Shown here piece by piece: positions 1 to 5,050 of a DNA stretch of 5,626 nucleotides (position 1 is the first letter of the stretch; each line of letters begins with the position of its first letter). Made by a program: the position numbers and the translations under genes. Location of the stretch: the NCBI GenBank assembly GCA_019239585.1, contig JAFAZU010000406.1, forward strand, positions 1 through 5,626, written 5' to 3'. A model generated the notes under the pieces. It ran no database searches and had not been told where the DNA came from. It saw nothing but the letters and a program-made list of their open reading frames with translations. Source of the DNA: Acidobacteriaceae bacterium. GTDB taxonomy: Bacteria; Acidobacteriota; Terriglobia; Bryobacterales; Bryobacteraceae.

Positions 1-822
1 CGTTATCCGGCGGATGTGGCATTAGTGGGGGATGCTGTTGAAACTTTAAATGCGTTGATTCCTCACCTGAAGCCGAAGGACAAGTCATTTCTCGAAAAAG
101 CGCAAAAGGGCATGAAAGACTGGAACGAAATCTTGGCGACGCGAGGAACCGCTAAAGATGTTCCCATGAAGCCGCAGGTAGTGGCTTATGAATTGGGTAA
201 GCGGCTAAGGGCCGACGCCATTGTGGCAGGCGACTCAGGTACGAATACAACCTGGTGGGCTCGTTATATTCCATCCTTGCAGGGCCAGATGCACACCTGT
301 TCCGGCACGCTGGCAACCATGGCGAATGGCTTCCCTTACGCGATTGCGGCGCAAGTCGCGTACCCGAACCGGACCGTGATTGCCTTTGTCGGCGACGGTG
401 CGTTCACCATGCTTATGGGTGAAATGGCGACGTGCGTAAGGTACAAACTGCCAATCAAAATTTTTGTTGTCAAAAACAACTCTTTAGGCCAGATCAAGTG
501 GGAGCAGATGGTGTTTCTGGGCAACCCGGAATATGAATGCGATTTGCAGCCGATTGATTTTGCCGGAGTCGCGCGGGCGTTCGGGATTACGAGCTTTACC
601 ATCAACACTCCGGATGAGTGCGGCCGCATTATCGACCAAGCGTTAGCGACGCCGGGGCCGGTGCTGGTAGAGGCCGTTGTGGATGAGAACGAACCGCCCA
701 TGCCGGCCAAGATCAAGCCCCAGCAAGCACTTCACTTTGCCGAATCCATGGCGAAGGGAACGAAAGACTGGCAGAAGATTGCGACCACGATCGCCAAAGA
801 TCGCATCCGCGAACTGGTGTAA
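1..822 (+). CDS. Thiamine-diphosphate enzyme, pyruvate oxidase / quinone-dependent pyruvate dehydrogenase-like (C-terminal part)
   Basis: This is the last 273 residues of a gene that begins upstream of the window; the frame is open from base 1 and ends with TAA. The thiamine-diphosphate binding motif is clear: GDG at visible residues 131-133 (bases 391-399) and KNN at 158-160 (bases 472-480), with the usual spacing of about 30 residues. The stretch from roughly residue 75 to 225 corresponds to the C-terminal TPP-binding domain of the acetolactate synthase/pyruvate oxidase superfamily. The tail (PVLVEAVVDENEPPMPAKI, then a helical end) resembles PoxB/YdaP-type pyruvate oxidases more than acetolactate synthase, so the likely reaction is oxidative decarboxylation of pyruvate to acetate with electrons passed to oxygen or quinone. 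The FAD-binding middle domain and N-terminal domain lie outside the window, so substrate assignment is inferred. Full-length relatives are about 570-600 residues. It converges on fabF, and an inverted repeat begins 8 bases after its stop. Confidence 0.85.
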   Translation, partial: RYPADVALVGDAVETLNALIPHLKPKDKSFLEKAQKGMKDWNEILATRGTAKDVPMKPQVVAYELGKRLRADAIVAGDSGTNTTWWARYIPSLQGQMHTCSGTLATMANGFPYAIAAQVAYPNRTVIAFVGDGAFTMLMGEMATCVRYKLPIKIFVVKNNSLGQIKWEQMVFLGNPEYECDLQPIDFAGVARAFGITSFTINTPDECGRIIDQALATPGPVLVEAVVDENEPPMPAKIKPQQALHFAESMAKGTKDWQKIATTIAKDRIRELV

Positions 823-829
823 TTTCAAT

Positions 830-888
830 GGAGCCGCGAAAGAAGTGACCGGTTACACAACTCAACCAGTCACTACGTTCCTGGCTCC
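830..888. repeat. Inverted pair of 25-bp REP-like elements between convergent genes
   Basis: Arms at 830-854 and 864-888 are each 25 bases and are separated by a 9-base loop. Comparing the left arm with the reverse complement of the right arm by hand gives 20 of 25 matches: GGAGCC, then an interrupted GAA/G stretch, then AGTGAC and GGTT. A single related copy lies at 4658-4682. The structure starts 8 bases after the stop of the TPP enzyme and ends 3 bases before the fabF stop, so it could act as a bidirectional terminator or an mRNA 3'-end stabiliser. There is no flanking T-run, so it is not a classical intrinsic terminator. The presence of a related copy elsewhere makes a dispersed palindromic repeat (REP/BIME type) the better reading. 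Confidence 0.7.
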
Positions 889-891
889 GTT

Positions 892-2133
892 CTATGGCTT
901 GTACCGCTTGAACACAAGGCAGCCATTTGTGCCGCCAAAGCCGAAGCTGTTAGAGGCAGCATACTCAATATCGAGAGGCCGAGCATGGTTCGGGACGTAA
1001 TCCAAATCGCAGTCGGGGTCCGGGAACTCGTGATTAATGGTGGGCGGCGCAATGCCGTCGCGGATGGCAAGCACGGTAATGCCTGCCTCTAATCCGCCTG
1101 CTCCGCCCAATAAGTGACCGGTCATGGATTTAGTGGAACTGACGGCCATGTTTTTTGCATGCTCACCAAAAGCGCGCTTGATGGCGCATGTTTCCGCCTT
1201 ATCGCCTTGTCCCGTGGAAGTGCCATGCGCATTCACATATTGAACCTGCGAGGGCTCGACCCCCGCATCCTTTAAAGCATTGCGCATCACCCGATAACCG
1301 CCATCTCCGTTGTCCGGCGGCGAGGTAATGTGATGAGCATCGGCGCTCATGCCGTATCCCACAATTTCAGCAATAATCGGGGCGTCCCGTTTTTGCGCTC
1401 GCTTCAGTTCTTCCAAGATGAGAATACCGGCACCTTCTCCGACCACAAAGCCGTCACGTTCCTTGTCCCAGGGCCGCGAGGCCCGGTGCGGCTCATCATT
1501 TCGCGTCGACAAGGCACGCATGGCGGCGAATCCTCCAATTCCCAGCGGCGTTACGCAGGCTTCGCTTCCGCCGCAGATCATGACATCCGCGTAACCATGC
1601 TGGACGAGCCGGAACGAATCGCCAATCGAGTGCGCGCTGGTGGTGCAGGCCGTGGCGGTAGCCGAGTTGGGCCCTTCCGCGCCGTAGCGAATCGAGACGT
1701 AACCGCTCGCCAGATTGACAATACATGAGGGGATAAAAAAAGGAGAGAGCCGCCCAGGACCGCGCTCCAGCAGGGTCTTATGCTCACGCTCAATCACTTC
1801 GAACCCGCCAATGCCGCTTCCGATGTAGACGCCAAAGTTTTCGGCTTCTTCGCGTGGAACCTGCAACTGCGCCGACTGCACAGCGAATTCAGAGGCGGCC
1901 ATAGCGAATTGAATGAACCGGCCCATCTTTTTAACGTCCTTTTTATCGACGTAATTCAGCGGGTCGAAGTCCTTCACCTCCCCGGCAATCCGCGCCGAAA
2001 AATGCGAGGCATCGAATTGCGTAATGGGACCGATACCATTCCTGCCTTCCTTGATAGCGGACCAGGTTTTCTCTGTTCCGATACCAACGGAAGTGAGCAA
2101 CCCAACGCCCGTAACAACGACCCTGCGCCTCAA
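892..2133 (-). CDS. fabF: Beta-ketoacyl-[acyl-carrier-protein] synthase II
   Basis: This enzyme condenses malonyl-ACP with acyl-ACP in the elongation cycle of type II fatty-acid synthesis, in the cytoplasm. The whole thiolase-fold protein is present. With the start chosen here it has 413 residues, the same as E. coli FabF. The catalytic residues fall on the E. coli numbers: Cys163 in TATACTTSA, His303 in NAHGTST, Lys335 in SSTKSMTGH and His340 in HLLGG. The glycine-rich C-terminal motif NSFGFGGTN is also intact. The start is a TTG at 2133, giving (M)RRRVVVTGVG, with GGAGGGG six bases upstream. An in-frame ATG at 2148 would add five residues but has no properly spaced ribosome binding site and sits at the edge of a hairpin. 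A TTG at 2169 lies inside that hairpin. The gene is downstream of acpP, probably in the same transcript, and its stop lies 3 bases from the inverted repeat at 830-888. Confidence 0.95.
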   Translation of the reverse strand: MRRRVVVTGVGLLTSVGIGTEKTWSAIKEGRNGIGPITQFDASHFSARIAGEVKDFDPLNYVDKKDVKKMGRFIQFAMAASEFAVQSAQLQVPREEAENFGVYIGSGIGGFEVIEREHKTLLERGPGRLSPFFIPSCIVNLASGYVSIRYGAEGPNSATATACTTSAHSIGDSFRLVQHGYADVMICGGSEACVTPLGIGGFAAMRALSTRNDEPHRASRPWDKERDGFVVGEGAGILILEELKRAQKRDAPIIAEIVGYGMSADAHHITSPPDNGDGGYRVMRNALKDAGVEPSQVQYVNAHGTSTGQGDKAETCAIKRAFGEHAKNMAVSSTKSMTGHLLGGAGGLEAGITVLAIRDGIAPPTINHEFPDPDCDLDYVPNHARPLDIEYAASNSFGFGGTNGCLVFKRYKP

Positions 2134-2139
2134 GGCTGT

Positions 2140-2146
2140 CCCCTCC
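2140..2146 (-). promoter_or_regulatory. Ribosome binding site deciding the fabF TTG start
   Basis: Read on the minus strand, this is GGAGGGG, a near-ideal Shine-Dalgarno sequence, with six bases between it and the TTG at 2133. It favours that TTG over the ATG at 2148, whose only purine run (AAGGGGA) directly abuts the start and is buried in a hairpin stem. Confidence 0.65.
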
Positions 2147-2147
2147 A

Positions 2148-2175
2148 TTCCCCTTGCGCGCGGGCGCAAGGGGAA
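2148..2175 (-). promoter_or_regulatory. Perfect 12-bp hairpin between acpP and fabF
   Basis: The arms TTCCCCTTGCGC (2148-2159) and GCGCAAGGGGAA (2164-2175) are perfectly complementary, with a 4-base loop at 2160-2163. The hairpin starts 17 bases after the acpP stop codon and ends just before the fabF Shine-Dalgarno. No U-run follows on the minus strand, so a strong intrinsic terminator is unlikely. An mRNA stabiliser, processing site or partial attenuator that keeps acpP transcript above fabF transcript is an inference that fits the position. Confidence 0.6.
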
Positions 2176-2192
2176 GCAGTTTGTCCTATCAA

Positions 2193-2426
2193 CTACTTCT
2201 TTTTCGCTTCGATATAGTCGACAGCGTCCTTCACAGTTTTGATCTTTTCCGCATCATCGTCTGGAATATCCAAGTCGAAAGCTTCCTCGAAGGCCATTAC
2301 CAGCTCGACAATATCAAGTGAATCAGCTCCCAAGTCATCCACAAACGATGCGCTTGGCTCCACTTGATTTTCATCCACTCCTAACTGCTCAACGATGATC
2401 TGTTTTACTTTCTCTGCTACCGCCAT
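2193..2426 (-). CDS. acpP: Acyl carrier protein
   Basis: This is the small acidic carrier protein that holds growing acyl chains on a 4'-phosphopantetheine arm during fatty-acid synthesis. It is complete at 77 residues, the usual length. The attachment serine is Ser36 in the diagnostic DLGADSLDIVELVMAFEE block, followed by the acidic helix II-III region (FDLDIPDDDAEKI) and the typical KTVKDAVDYIE ending. The ATG at 2426 is preceded seven bases upstream by AGGAGA. An ATG at 2430 overlaps it in another frame and leads only to a very short reading frame. fabF follows after a 59-bp gap, a common acpP-fabF arrangement. acpP is the first gene of this unit because the next gene upstream is divergent, so its promoter should lie in 2427-2627. 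Confidence 0.97.
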   Translation of the reverse strand: MAVAEKVKQIIVEQLGVDENQVEPSASFVDDLGADSLDIVELVMAFEEAFDLDIPDDDAEKIKTVKDAVDYIEAKKK

Positions 2427-2627
2427 TCATTGTTCTCCTGTGTTTGTAAACGCATCTGCCGTTTGTCGAACTGCTCCAGTCCAATCACTCTAAGCTACCT
2501 TACCGAGGATAGTGGAAGCCAAGAAACGGAGTCCGCGTTAAATTTTAGTCCAAAGAAAATTGGAACGATCCTTACTATTGGTAACAAATGAGCCGGACAA
2601 AATTACCGATTCTGACATAACCTGTAG
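2427..2627. promoter_or_regulatory. Divergent intergenic region expected to hold promoters for acpP and the hydrolase
   Basis: These 201 bases separate divergently transcribed genes, so promoters in both directions are expected by position. The stretch is AT-richer than the flanking genes. No pair of -35 and -10 boxes stands out by eye: a minus-strand TAAAAT at 2542-2547 has no matching -35 box at normal spacing. A small dyad with TCCAA and TTGGA arms around a 6-base spacer lies at 2549-2564, but it is too short to be called an operator. No RNA gene or small ORF of note is visible. Confidence 0.5.
2434..2439 (-). promoter_or_regulatory. acpP ribosome binding site
   Basis: On the minus strand this reads AGGAGA, seven bases before the ATG at 2426. 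The spacing supports that ATG over the closer out-of-frame ATG at 2430, which would leave only three bases. A strong site suits the abundance expected of acyl carrier protein. Confidence 0.7.
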
Positions 2628-3287
2628 ATGTTGCCTGCTCGTTTGCGTGTCCTATATCTGCACGGCTTTGCCTCTGGAGCAAAATCCCGCAAAGCATCGT
2701 TTTTTGTAGACAAACTGTCAAGTTTTAATATACCTATCCAGGTGCCCGACCTTTCGCAAGGGGATTTTGAGCACCTGACGATTACGAGCCAACTTGAGGT
2801 AATCCATCGCGTGATCGGCAGCGAGCCGGTGGTTTTGATCGGCTCCAGCCTGGGCGGCTACCTGGCTGCTCTTTGCGCGGCCCGGTACCGGCAAGTCACG
2901 AAACTGGTGTTGCTGGCCCCGGCATTCGGCCTTTACCATCTTTGGGTCAAGCAATTGGGTCCCGAACGTATTAAACGCTGGCAAGAGGAGGGCAGCCTAT
3001 CCGTGTTCCATTACGCAGAAGGTAAAGAACGGGCCATTCGTTACCAACTTCTGGAGGATTCACGGCAGTACAGCCCATTTCCCGATTTCGGGCAACCCGC
3101 CCTAATTTTTCATGGTAACCAGGATGACACAGTGCCCGTCGACACCTCTATCGAGTTCGCGGGAGCTCATCCGAATGTAGAGCTGGTCCGTATCAATTCA
3201 GGGCATGAATTGACGGACGCTCTCGATGCTATCTGGCAGAAGACACAGCCCTTTTTATTCGGAAACATCCTCGAAAATCGATGCTAA
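2628..3287 (+). CDS. YqiA/YcfP-like alpha/beta-fold esterase
   Basis: This is a 219-residue alpha/beta hydrolase, close to the usual length for the YqiA/UPF0227 esterase group. The visible landmarks run in order. The first strand and oxyanion-hole motif is VLYLHGFASG (residues 8-17), with the group's typical SxKA downstream. The nucleophile elbow is GSSLG, with Ser74 as nucleophile. The acid is most likely Asp166 in HGNQDDTVP, and the catalytic histidine is His193 in NSGHEL. There is no signal peptide, so a cytoplasmic carboxylesterase or thioesterase acting on small acyl esters is likely; the natural substrate cannot be read from the sequence. The ATG at 2628 gives a sensible N-terminus immediately before the first strand, but no good Shine-Dalgarno precedes it. 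It is divergent from acpP and 104 bases ahead of the TonB-like gene, with no functional link evident. Confidence 0.85.
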   Translation: MLPARLRVLYLHGFASGAKSRKASFFVDKLSSFNIPIQVPDLSQGDFEHLTITSQLEVIHRVIGSEPVVLIGSSLGGYLAALCAARYRQVTKLVLLAPAFGLYHLWVKQLGPERIKRWQEEGSLSVFHYAEGKERAIRYQLLEDSRQYSPFPDFGQPALIFHGNQDDTVPVDTSIEFAGAHPNVELVRINSGHELTDALDAIWQKTQPFLFGNILENRC

Positions 3288-3363
3288 ACTGAAAGTGGCT
3301 TGGTAATCTACAAAATTTGGAATATTGCAACTCCAGTTTTTTGCCAAGCGTCTTAAAAGTACG

Positions 3364-3391
3364 TTGACGACCGTCGCGAGAATTTTATTAC
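3364..3391 (+). promoter_or_regulatory. Candidate sigma-70-type promoter at the tonB-like gene
   Basis: TTGACG (3364-3369) matches the -35 consensus at five of six bases. It is followed after 16 bases by TATTAC (3386-3391), which matches the -10 consensus at four of six. Transcription from it would begin at about 3397-3399, just inside the annotated ORF, which would exclude the ATG at 3392. Either this match is chance or the gene uses a later start. Confidence 0.3.
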
Positions 3392-4639
3392 ATGTCAAAT
3401 CCTTTCGTGACCAGCGAAGTTGAAGAGGAAGTTAGGGGGCATTCTTCCGTGACTCAGCCCGATGCGCATTTAGATCGGCTTCTGCTCCAGTCCAATCTGG
3501 AAGAGCCTTGGTACAAGTCGCTTGTTCACAATATCCGGGAACTGGTGAATCCTCCCAAGCTTCCACCCCTACAGGTGACCTCACGCCCGATCGAGGGCGC
3601 GAATTTCGGTGGCCTGAATGAAGAGCCTTGGTACAAGTCGATTGTTCGCAATATCCGCGAATTGGTGAATCCTCCCAAGCTTCCACCACTCGAAGTAACC
3701 TCGCGTCCAGTTGAAGGCGCGGATTTTGGGGATCTGAACAAGGTAGAACAGCCTTGGTTTAGGGCGTTCTTTACCAATATTAAGGATTTGATCAATCCGC
3801 CTAAGCTTCCTCCCTTGGAAGTGACATCTAAGCCGGTGGAAGTCGGCACAATTTGGGGCGCTTATCAGGGTGGCGAGACCAGATCGGGCGCGGTTTCCTT
3901 GGCCATTCACGTTGCTGTGATTGCCTTGCTGCTAGTGGTGTTCAGGAAAGCGGTTTTCACGCCACAACATAAAATGGACGATGCTACAGTGATTTACCTG
4001 CCGGAGTATAAGCCCAAATTACCTCCTGCGGCTACAAAGGCCGGCGGTGGCGGTGGTGGCGGACAGAAAATGCCGACCCCGGTCAGCAAGGGCGCACCAC
4101 CGAAGCCAGCCCCGAAACAGTTCATGCCTCCAGCTCTGGCTGTACCTAAGCCGAAACTGCCGGTTGTTCCTGAAATTACCGCACCGGCACCGCCGGTTAT
4201 TGCGGATAATTACGGCGATCCGTTGAGCAAGCTGAATCAACTTTCCGGTGGACCAGGATCGCAAGGGCTTGGCACTGGTAAGGGCGGCGGCGTTGGTTCG
4301 GGCAGTGGTGATGGTTACGGGCCCGGTTCGGGCGGCGGAACAGGCGGTGGCGCGTTCCGCATTGGCGGCGACGTTTCAGCCCCGGTTTTGGTGTCTAAAG
4401 TTGAGCCTGAGTATTCCGAAGAAGCTCGTAAGGCAAAATTCTCCGGCTCGGTATTGCTTTCCATTGTTGTGGATGCCAATGGCAATCCTCGCGATATCCA
4501 CGTAGTCCGGCAGCTTGGTCTCGGTTTGGATGAAAAGGCAATTGAAGCCGTGATGAGATGGCGCTTCCGTCCCGGCATGAAGGGCGGTCATCCTGTTGCT
4601 ACCCAAGCTCAGGTAGAAGTGAACTTCCGGCTGTTATAA
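3392..4639 (+). CDS. TonB-family energy transducer with triplicated cytoplasmic repeat
   Basis: TonB proteins carry energy from the inner-membrane ExbB/ExbD motor to outer-membrane receptors. This one has 415 residues. Residues 1-164 are a long cytoplasmic region with three tandem units at about 35-74, 75-114 and 115-156, each built around PW(Y/F)..., NI(R/K)(E/D)L(V/I)NPPKLPPL and VTS(R/K)PVE. A single membrane helix spans about 166-184 (SLAIHVAVIALLLVVF). The periplasmic linker is first proline/lysine-rich with a run of seven glycines (218-224), then glycine/serine-rich (about 286-325). The TonB C-terminal domain is about 327-415, with VEPEYSEEARKAKFSGSV and the AVMRWRFRPG motif. E. coli TonB has only about a dozen residues before its membrane helix, so this extension is unusual. 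No exbB or exbD is adjacent. The ATG at 3392 lacks a Shine-Dalgarno; a GTG at 3449 with AGGGGG nine bases upstream is an alternative start that keeps all repeats. The gene converges on the DUF971 gene. Confidence 0.88.
   Translation: MSNPFVTSEVEEEVRGHSSVTQPDAHLDRLLLQSNLEEPWYKSLVHNIRELVNPPKLPPLQVTSRPIEGANFGGLNEEPWYKSIVRNIRELVNPPKLPPLEVTSRPVEGADFGDLNKVEQPWFRAFFTNIKDLINPPKLPPLEVTSKPVEVGTIWGAYQGGETRSGAVSLAIHVAVIALLLVVFRKAVFTPQHKMDDATVIYLPEYKPKLPPAATKAGGGGGGGQKMPTPVSKGAPPKPAPKQFMPPALAVPKPKLPVVPEITAPAPPVIADNYGDPLSKLNQLSGGPGSQGLGTGKGGGVGSGSGDGYGPGSGGGTGGGAFRIGGDVSAPVLVSKVEPEYSEEARKAKFSGSVLLSIVVDANGNPRDIHVVRQLGLGLDEKAIEAVMRWRFRPGMKGGHPVATQAQVEVNFRLL
3494..3859 (+). repeat. Three tandem ~120-bp coding repeats in the tonB-like gene
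   Basis: The units lie at 3494-3613, 3614-3733 and about 3734-3859. Units 1 and 2 are exactly 120 bases each; aligned by hand they differ at about 26 positions, but only 4 of 66 in the core (3500-3565 against 3620-3685). Unit 3 starts with a two-residue insertion (KVEQ before PW) and is more diverged at both DNA and protein level, although NPPKLPPLEVTS is fully kept. This pattern suggests that unit 3, next to the membrane helix, is the ancestral copy and that units 1 and 2 arose by a later duplication. Confidence 0.9.
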
Positions 4640-4657
4640 AGAACGAGGGCAATCAAA

Positions 4658-4682
4658 AGCCGGTCACTTCGTTCCCGGCTCT
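4658..4682. repeat. Single 25-bp REP-like element at the tonB/DUF971 junction
   Basis: The element begins AGCCGGTCACT and ends CGTTCCCGGCTCT. It matches the right arm of the inverted pair (864-888) at 19 of 25 positions by hand, sharing GTCACT, CGTTCC and GGCTC. It also contains its own short stem, AGCCGG and CCGGCT, around an 11-base loop. It lies 18 bases after the TonB-like stop codon and overlaps the end of the DUF971 gene: the last five codons (EPGTK) and the TGA stop are inside it. Confidence 0.65.
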
Positions 4683-5047
4683 GATCGATATTTCGCGGCG
4701 CACTCGCGACATGGGCAGATTTTGCGAAGATGGTCGAACGAGTAAATACCTGAGCTGTGTCCATCGTTCCAGTAGATCCGCACCGCGTAGCTCCCTACAG
4801 CCTCTACGGAGTCCATTCGCAAAGCGGGCTTGAACATGGGAAACGGGCCGGGGTTTGCGTAATTCGATCTCTGCGGCTCCGTGCCGTGCGCTCCCGTACA
4901 CGTAGCGCAGGGGCACTCATCCCGAAGATAGGCGAGTGAATAATCGCTGTGGTGACCGTCTCGCCAATCGATTTTGATGCCCGTCGATTTTGAAATGGCA
5001 ATGTGTTCCGGCTCGGAAGCGGTGAGGGTATCGATTTCTTGTTGCAT
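4664..5047 (-). CDS. DUF971 / gamma-butyrobetaine-hydroxylase-like N-terminal domain protein
   Basis: This 127-residue stand-alone DUF971 protein belongs to the family that also forms the N-terminal domain of gamma-butyrobetaine hydroxylase; the function of free-standing bacterial members is not known. Two related half-units are visible. Residues 24-50 contain WRDGHHSDYSLAYLRDECPC, and residues 89-116 contain WNDGHSSGIYSFDHLRKICPC, each ending in a CPCxxC motif (Cys45/47/50 and Cys111/113/116). In the human hydroxylase the corresponding domain binds zinc through a CxCxxC set plus a histidine, so Cys45/47/50 with a histidine such as His97 may bind zinc here; this is inference. The second cysteine cluster is extra compared with many members. 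The ATG at 5047 lies 3 bases after the stop of the upstream rel gene and has no clear Shine-Dalgarno, suggesting translational coupling. The C-terminal EPGTK and stop come from a dispersed repeat. Confidence 0.85.
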   Translation of the reverse strand: MQQEIDTLTASEPEHIAISKSTGIKIDWRDGHHSDYSLAYLRDECPCATCTGAHGTEPQRSNYANPGPFPMFKPALRMDSVEAVGSYAVRIYWNDGHSSGIYSFDHLRKICPCRECAAKYRSEPGTK

Positions 5048-5050
5048 GGG

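Noticed and set aside
1113..1122. AGTGACCGGT inside fabF, matching part of the 25-bp repeat
   Set aside because: It encodes the conserved MTGHLLGG region of FabF and the match stops after about ten bases, so it is a chance likeness and not a fourth copy.
1330..1728. Plus-strand open frames of up to 132 codons opposite fabF
   Set aside because: They lie fully antisense to a conserved fabF, and their composition reflects fabF codon bias; there is no recognisable domain.
2389..2430. Out-of-frame ATG at 2430 overlapping the acpP start, opening a short reading frame
   Set aside because: It encodes only about 13 residues and sits three bases from the Shine-Dalgarno, too close for good initiation; it is probably chance.
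2549..2564. TCCAA/TTGGA dyad upstream of acpP as a possible operator
   Set aside because: Five-base arms in an AT-rich region are expected by chance, no second copy is seen, and no regulator site I know matches it.
3300..3328. TTGGTA, 17 bases, TATTGC as a promoter for the TonB-like gene
   Set aside because: Each box departs from consensus at two or more positions and the region is AT-rich, so the match is not persuasive.
3526..3910. Long open frames on the minus strand across the TonB repeat region
   Set aside because: They repeat only because the coding repeats beneath them do; they lack domain features and lie opposite a well-supported gene.
4043..4063. GGC/GGT run in the tonB-like gene as a phase-variable simple repeat
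   Set aside because: The codons are mixed (GGC, GGT, GGA), the unit is a triplet so slippage would not shift the frame, and glycine runs are usual in TonB linkers.
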